Part shown: positions 58,379 to 64,000 of the stretch, in pieces
Position numbering within the stretch: position 1 is the stretch's first letter
Layout: the number at the start of each line of letters is the position of its first letter
Source: Sorex araneus
Lineage: Eukaryota > Chordata > Mammalia > Eulipotyphla > Soricidae
Reading direction: 5' to 3'
NCBI RefSeq assembly: GCF_027595985.1
Contig: NC_073305.1
Coordinates: 104,343,535 to 104,407,534, forward strand
DNA length: 64,000 nucleotides
Translations under genes and position numbers: made by a program
The notes under the pieces: model-generated
Databases searched by the model: none
The model's input: the letters and a program-made list of their open reading frames with translations, nothing else
Told to the model about the DNA's origin: nothing

Positions 58379-58495
58379 CCATTGTTTTTTAATGTTTTTG
58401 GCATATCAAATATGTCACAGATATCTTGCCAGGCTCTGCCGTGCGGGCAATATACTCTCAGTAGCTTGCTGGGCTCTCCGAGAGGGATGGAGGCT
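58379..58495 (-). other. RTE 5' UTR segment homologous to SINE body
   Basis: The minus strand reads 'ctctcggagagcccagcaag', 'gcacggcagagcctggcaag' and 'atttgatatgccaaaaacat'. These are the same words in the same order as the body of every long SINE here, and lie inside an RTE insertion delimited by a perfect TSD. No tRNA-like head is present. Confidence 0.93.
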
Positions 58496-58536
58496 TTTAG
58501 GGCGGCCTCTAATTGCCCTTACAGGTGTTTCAATGG

Positions 58537-58574
58537 TTCACACCATATTCGAACTCCATCAAATATGGTGTGAA
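58537..58574. other. 13-bp perfect inverted repeat in RTE 5' UTR
   Basis: ttcacaccatatt (58537-58549) and aatatggtgtgaa (58562-58574) pair perfectly around a 12-nt loop. Confidence 0.9.
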
Positions 58575-59054
58575 AATTATGGAAAATGAGTATTAAGTGT
58601 CTTATGATGTTCTGCGTGGTCCAGAGCGGCCTGGAGTGTGGCAGTGGCTGGGTAGTGGAGGTAGTGGAGGTCAGCCGATGAGGTATTTATCTGGTGCCGG
58701 TAGGGGGGTCATCTCATTAGAATAACAATGTGTATTAGAATATTCATGAGTTTTCAAAACACATGTTCTTATAACCTATATATTATGAACTGCTTCATTA
58801 ATAATACAAAAGTGAAACAACTTAATGAAGGGAATATTTTTTTTAAATAAAGCAAGCATACATTTTATTTCTTTATATTTCATTCCCAAATCTATCAAAA
58901 TAACATGGAAAATATTCATGGAAAATTCTTGAAGAAAGCATTAATTTGGGCTACAAATTTCCTTATCTAAGCATAATATATAAATAAGTTGGCAGAAAAT
59001 ACATAGCTAGAGCATCTGAATTTTAAAATATTTACTTAAAAATGTTAGACCCAG

Positions 59055-59150
59055 GAGCTGGAGAGAGACTATTGCAGGTAAATCTCTTGTCTAGAATACA
59101 ACTGGCCTGAGTTTAATCACTGAGCACCAAGCCAGGAATCAACCCAAAAC
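59055..59150 (+). mobile_element. Old SINE remnant
   Basis: 'aggagctggagagagactat', a degenerate B box and 'ctgagcaccaagccaggaat' in sense. Confidence 0.5.
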
Positions 59151-59210
59151 ATCATTAGTATATTAGAAACTGGTTGTTGGAATTGTCTCTGGAATAACAT
59201 AGTTTATTTT

Positions 59211-59520
59211 TCTTAAAATTTTTTTTATTGAATCACTGCGAGATATAGTCATAAGCTTTCATGTTTGAGTTTCAATCGTACAATGATCAAACACCCATTC
59301 CTCCACCAGTGCATATTCCCCACCAGTAATGTCCCTAGTATATCCCCACTTCCCCCTCCCTGCATCTCCATGGCAGACAATTTCCCCCAGACTCTCTCTC
59401 TATTTTTGGGTATTATGGTTTGCAATACAGATATTGAGAGGTTATGATGTTCAGTCCTTTATCTACTTTCAGCACACATCTCCCATCCCGAACGATTCCT
59501 CCAACCATCATTATCTTAGA
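59211..59520 (-). mobile_element. L1 3' end
   Basis: The plus strand has poly-T, 'attgaatcactgcgagatat', 'cacccattcctccaccagtg' and 'ttatggtttgcaatacagat'. Confidence 0.85.
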
Positions 59521-59744
59521 AGGAAAGGAATAATTATACATTCCATCATCCCTAATAAATGAGACCATTTTGTCTAGAAATATGACTTAATTTAAAAATG
59601 ATATTAAAATAAATCCCCAGGTCGCAAATAATTTAATGATCCATATAGCAAATCTTTCTAGAAGAATAATATATCATGTTTCTCAATACTGCACAGTAGA
59701 CTCATCTAGGTAATACTAACAGTTTTCCCAACTTGGGTTATCAC

Positions 59745-59910
59745 TGTATCACTGTCGTCCCGTTGCTCATTGATTTGCTCGAGCGGGTACCAGTAATGTC
59801 TCCATTCGTCCCTGTCGCACTTAGGGTCAGGTGAATAAGGCCCATTATTACTGTTACTGATTTTGGCATATCGAATATGTCACGGGTAGCTTGCCAGGCT
59901 CAGCCGTGTG
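59745..59910 (-). mobile_element. RTE-derived composite (third junction type)
   Basis: The minus strand has SINE-body words (gagcctggcaagctacccgt, cgatatgccaaaatcagtaa), then 'atgggccttattcacctgac'. This joins 'aagtgcgacagggacgaatg', which is RTE coding sequence further upstream than in ordinary SINEs, and then the RTE tail and tgatacagtgata repeats. On its right it passes directly into L1 3' UTR. Confidence 0.75.
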
Positions 59911-60300
59911 AGATTCTGCATTGCTTTCTTCTGGGAGATTTGTTTTATAGTCTCTGGATCTTGGCCGTTGATGAGATTACATGGCACTGGGGGCAGTTTG
60001 TGGGTGGGCTGTCAAGCTACTGGAAAACTGGGGATCTGGGTAGAGGAGGCCCAGTCTTGATCCCAGCAGGCTTGGCGATCTCAGCTATGGGTCCCGCATA
60101 CCTGAGTTCCTCTGTCGGTTCCTTCATGGGTGAGGCTTGTCTGAGCGTGTGAAAAATGGCCTTGAGCATGGCTGTGGCTGGGTTCTGGAGGTTTTTGGCT
60201 GCTGGGGCTCTGCTTGGGGCAGGGAGGGAAACTCAACCCACCCACCTCTGGGGTGCCCCAGTGAAGACAGCCTGGCTTGAGGGCAGGATATGGGTTATAC
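59911..60300 (-). mobile_element. L1 3' UTR fragment
   Basis: 'tagtctctggatcttggccg' parallels the L1 text at 63970-64000. 'cccacccacctctggggtgc' parallels 'ctccatctggggtgactccg' at 33951. Antisense. Confidence 0.6.
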
Positions 60301-60704
60301 TTTGGACAAATTAAGTCAAAGTTTTCAAAGGTAACATCCCAGCATTACTGATTTTGCCAACACTGATGACCGTTTTATGAACATCTTTAGGCATGAAAAA
60401 TAAAGTCAATTTAAAAGAATATTGCCAGAGGAAGGTCTTTTGGGAATTAGGTTAATGGAATTGAAGTCATAGAAGTCATAGGTACGTGGGAACATTATTA
60501 GCAAAGTTATAAAATCTTTTTTTTTAATGACACAAGAGAAAATGAGAAGAGCTTGGTAAAGACTAAAATATACCTTGAAATGAAGAAAAAGATATCAACT
60601 GAAATTAAATGTCTTTGATCTCAATCATTAGTTATCTTTGGTGCTAGTATTTTGTGGGCATTTTTCTGCTACATACGTAAGAGTATCATAACTGTTACAC
60701 CATT
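60301..60704. other. Unique DNA
   Basis: Nothing recognised. Confidence 0.4.
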
Positions 60705-60850
60705 TAGCTTTGTTATAACACTATGAGGCAGATATTGCTTCCTGGTCTCATTTTATAGATGAGAAATTGTAAGATGGAGATACATATGAGGACAAGTGAT
60801 TTGTCAATCTCACATAGTGAGTGACAGCTATCTTGTGCATCTAGATTCAA
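60705..60850 (+). mobile_element. Ancient MIR SINE
   Basis: Clear MIR order: 'aacactatgaggcagatatt', 'tctcattttatagatgagaa', 'gaggacaagtgatttgtcaa', 'ctcacatagtgagtgacag' and 'tctagattcaata'. Confidence 0.8.
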
Positions 60851-61899
60851 TAGTAAATACACTTCTCTGCAAGCCTTAAAACCTTTCTCTTTACTGTAAC
60901 ACTGTGTGGATGTGGAAGACTCTGGCTATAAACTTGAGAAAAGAGGGATGGTTTGGAAATTGGTCTGGGGAATGAAAAGAATCAGTGATGAGTATGTCTG
61001 TGGAAGAACTAGGAGGGAAAAACTATGGTTATAGTTCATACATTTGTTTTATATAGTTCATACATTTGTTTCATATATGTATACTCTGCTTATTTATGAT
61101 TCACTGATAACATTTAACAACTCAGAAAAGAGTGGAAAACATGAAAGTTAAGTCAATTACAGTGAGATTGACTACAAACGGAACAGAAGTAGGAGAGGGC
61201 AGAGATCTAAGACATAGGATTGGTATAAGGGACCCTGGACTCTAGAAGGACTGAAGAGTTTGAGAAACTGGAAGATGCTGAGATAGTGGGTTATTTTCAT
61301 GAGAGTAGAAATCAGAAACAGTAGGAGATCAGAAGAGAAATTATTAAAAAGAGGTTCTTTAGAATTGTTTTCTCCCAGAATAAGGAATTGTTGCAGACTT
61401 TGAGGTAAAATTTAGTATTTGGGTAGGAGGTATTTTTTGGTTCTGAAGAGCCTTTCCCACTGTGTCAAATAAATTTTTTAGGCCAGGTACTACCTTAGGA
61501 ATACAACACAATCTTAAATAAAGAGATGTCCCACTAAAGTTAGACATTAATTGATAGGCATTTAAATGACACTATGGATAAGTGAGGAGTTAAAAATGTT
61601 GCATTTCATTTTAAATGAGGAAATGAGTAAACTATTAAAATTGGTGTCTCCATTTAGGGTACACTTGAAGGATAAGATTGACTATCCTCAGATTAAGTAT
61701 GCAAAACTGTTAGAAAAAGCTTAAACTCAACAGTCAGTCTTGCTTTATTAGCAGATGAAAACTAGCTTCTAATTAAAAGTAATTATTCTGGATTATTTTC
61801 ATGTATATTATTTTGAACTATATTAGCGAATTAAATAGATGAAAGATAGAACTAGATAAAGCTCAAACAAAAGTTTTGGTTGTAACCTTCTTTTGTCGG
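60851..61899. other. Unique DNA
   Basis: No gene or repeat recognised. Confidence 0.45.
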
Positions 61900-62010
61900 G
61901 GGGTCGGGGGGATGTTTCTCAGAGAACTGTATGCAGCTTTGGGGATAGAACTAGGGTTGGCTGCTTGTAAATCAAGAGCCAAACTCCCTGTATTATCTCT
62001 CTGGTCTTAA
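61900..62010 (-). mobile_element. Old SINE
   Basis: 'ggatgtttctcagagaactg' to 'ttatctctctggtctt': a diverged antisense SINE lacking a clear A-tail. Confidence 0.5.
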
Positions 62011-62849
62011 CCTTCTTGCCTATTTTAAGAACATAGCATAGTGTTTTTCTACTCTAGAATTTTAACCAGACATAAGCACGTATTTATTAACTGGTAAATC
62101 TTAATTAAAATTTACTTGTGTTTTGTTAAATAAAACGCACAACTCAAAACATATTACACCAAAGGATTGTTAATAAGATTGCCCTGTATAGTATTTTGAT
62201 CAAGTCTTAATTATGATGATGGGATAGTAATAGTATTGTTTTCTTTCATGGCTGGACTTAATTAAATGTAATTTTTATTCACCACAGGAAGCTTAGCCTT
62301 ACACACTCTATTATATATATAAAGTTAAAGAATTCCTTTGGTGGAAATTTAATTCGTTAATTTTGAGGCTTTGTTTTCCATAAAATTTATTTTGATTTCT
62401 TTTCTTTTAACCTTTCTGGGGAAACAGTTATGAAATAGCTGCAGACTGTGTAGGATGAGGACCCCAGAGAAGGTTGAATAAAGAAAACAAAGTTGGAATG
62501 GACTAAGATGACTTTACAAAGTCTCATGGAGAGACATTGTTTTCTCAAGAATGACTGGAAGTTTATGGGGAAATATTTATTTCCTGAACACAAGCACACA
62601 CTTAGAAACAGTTATCACAGTTATATAGCTCTTTCATATTCTACCATAATCTCTGTGTGCAGAAGAGAGGTGTGCTATGGGTGTGCATTCACCACACATA
62701 ATTAGGGACGCATGTTATAGCTCAGACTTGACTGTAGCATTTCCATATATGAATTCTTGCTCCTACGGATATGTATGCATGTATAGTTAGCTGCATTGAC
62801 TCTTTGTAGGATGAGATTTGCCATGCATGTTGCCCTTAACTCAGATAAA
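62011..62849. other. Unique DNA
   Basis: Nothing recognised. Confidence 0.45.
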
Positions 62850-63540
62850 AATGCCCCCCACCCTGATGGGCCAACCCCTTACTGCTCCATCAAAGCCCTG
62901 GCAGCTGTGGACTTACCCCAAGTTACTGCCATGTGTACTGCCAGACTCCTCTGCCTCATGACTGAGTTCCACAGAGATCTTAATCTGCTGTAAATTTCAG
63001 ATACACTTTCCCTCCTGAAAACTCCAGGCTTCTCAGAGTCGGGATGGGCAACATCCCCCCAGTTCCCCATGCTTCTGGAAGTCTTAGCAGCCATACCTAT
63101 TTACCACTGCACCACTATACACGCTCATCTGCCTGCCTTATTATAGAGACTATAAATAAATCTTGAAAGAGGTCAACTAGCCACACAAATTTGTTGGAAA
63201 CCTATTTTTAGCTGAGATCTCCAGGGCAATCTTTGGAGACAGTCGGGCCAGCTCAAAGCCATGGCAGCTGCAACCACACCCCCCAAAACCATTACCATAA
63301 CTCCAATGCAGCCAGACTACCCAGTTATATATTTTGGATTTTCTAGAACAATATCTTCAAACTCTACACTACTGACATCCCAGTGGTAGCATACTAGATT
63401 GGATGGGAATGGAACATAGAGCCAATCAACCTTGAACAAAAAAACATTAACACAGAATGCTTAACTTGCAACAACAGCTTAAACCCTGTCCATAAACCCT
63501 CGGACAGGACTTAATGTCCCTATGGCAAAATACAACAATT
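62850..63540. other. Unclassified, relatively C-rich block
   Basis: The composition differs from the AT-rich flanks ('cctggcagctgtggacttac', 'gcaaccacaccccccaaaac', 'cttaacttgcaacaacagct'). It ends next to an L1 3' end and may be part of an older L1 3' UTR or another interspersed repeat. No ORF or splice structure supports a gene. Confidence 0.35.
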
Positions 63541-63571
63541 TTCCTAAATTTTCTTCTATGAAAATATTTTT

Positions 63572-64000
63572 TTTAATAAATTTATTTATTGAATCGCTAT
63601 GAGAGCAGTTACAAAGCTTTAGGGTTTAAGTCTCGGACATACAATGATGAAACACCTGTCCCTTCACCAGTGCACATTTTCCGCCACCAAAACTCCAATA
63701 TACCCTCTATCCCACACCCTTCCCTTACCTGTGTGCAGATGATTTCCACATTACTCTCTCTCTACTTTGATTGCATTCAATATTTCAACACCAGACCCAC
63801 CATTATTATTTGGGATTTTACCCCAACACTAAGATCTGCTGAAAAGGCAACATTAAACAATTTGTTTTCTATTGCTGATTATGAGTAGCATATTTTGAAT
63901 TCTAAAATTTTAATAATTAAATCGAGAGGGATTTCTGCCAAAAGCCACTGGGTTCCGAGATTTGTTTCTGAGTCTCTGGATCATGGCCGTTAAACAGCTT
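63572..64000 (-). mobile_element. L1 3' end, truncated by window edge
   Basis: The plus strand has poly-T, 'attgaatcgctatgagagca', 'tcccttcaccagtgcacatt' and 'ttgcattcaatatttcaaca', continuing to the edge. Confidence 0.88.

Larger units (their letters stand above)
55399..58729 (-). mobile_element. Near-full-length RTE LINE with perfect 14-bp TSD
   Basis: A 3303-bp insertion (55413-58715) bounded by exact attagaataacaat (55399-55412; 58716-58729). On the minus strand: a 5' UTR of about 470 bp (58715 to about 58245) that includes the SINE-body homology; an AP-endonuclease region (about 58245-57500: 'NARTLASEASIKDLM', GLTETR, GDF..KIG); a linker; a reverse transcriptase (about 56700-56150: 'LCLTFIDLRKAFGSVETEAV', 'EVIIDVKRGVRQGDT'); the C-terminal region ('MQFRDDRWTRAVNDWFPRD', WRCYWSLLEQI); and tgatacaagtg 3' repeats. 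Full length is usual for RTE (about 3.2-3.3 kb). The single ORF is broken by many frameshifts and stops, and the catalytic FADD reads YASD at 56222-56236. The C-terminal motifs are those I know from nematode RTE ORFs. Confidence 0.95.

Noticed and set aside
40768..64000. Signal-peptide exon of IMPG1
   Set aside because: Expected on the minus strand to the right of 40767, but I found no convincing match; it may lie outside the window or be too diverged.

Overview
The window is mammalian nuclear DNA from a shrew (Soricidae, most likely Sorex). The sequence is AT-rich, almost free of long ORFs and packed with retrotransposons. It carries the tRNA-headed SINEs I associate with shrews, many L1 pieces, ancient MIR/L2 relics, and an RTE-clade LINE resembling the element reported, as I recall, as shared between the common shrew and parasitic nematodes (RTE1_Sar; Dunemann and Wasmuth 2019).

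The host gene is on the minus strand and easy to miss. Five short exons in correct order match IMPG1 (interphotoreceptor matrix proteoglycan 1, a retinal matrix protein): 40531-40767, 29688-29853, 29209-29237, about 16992-17089, and 12932-13079. A sixth is possible near 11065-11129. Most splice sites are canonical, but the reading frame is broken. There is a TGA stop and two frameshifting insertions in the first exon, a 1-bp deletion in the next, a (CA)16 tract plus a missing donor in the fourth, and a 2-bp deletion in the fifth. The simplest reading is a decaying IMPG1, which fits the reduced eyes of shrews; several indels are in homopolymers, so assembly error must be excluded.

Layout: 1-7.4 kb intron with old repeats; 7.4-10.1 kb nested L1s; 11-17 kb IMPG1 exons and small insertions; 18-19.7 kb an LTR-like block and a SINE cluster; 19.98-25.83 kb a full-length antisense L1 with a perfect 17-bp target-site duplication (TSD); 26.6 kb an RTE-derived composite; 29-34 kb two exons, RTE fragments, SINEs and L1 tails; 35.6-37.2 kb a twin-primed L1; 40.5 kb the first IMPG1 exon found; 42.8-44.9 kb a SINE inside an L1 and an RPS3A processed pseudogene that is itself split by a SINE; 45-54 kb SINEs and old repeats; 55.4-58.7 kb a near-full-length RTE with a perfect 14-bp TSD; 59-64 kb further L1 and RTE-derived pieces.

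The retrotransposons form a visible system. One tRNA-like head appears in two SINE types. Short A-tailed SINEs are presumably moved by L1. Long SINEs have a body matching the RTE 5' UTR and a tail matching the RTE 3' coding end, so they look like internally deleted RTEs with a tRNA head and are presumably moved by RTE. Three different internal-deletion junctions are present, with the parental RTE in the same window. Nothing here looks like a bacterial operon, CRISPR array or intact protein-coding gene.
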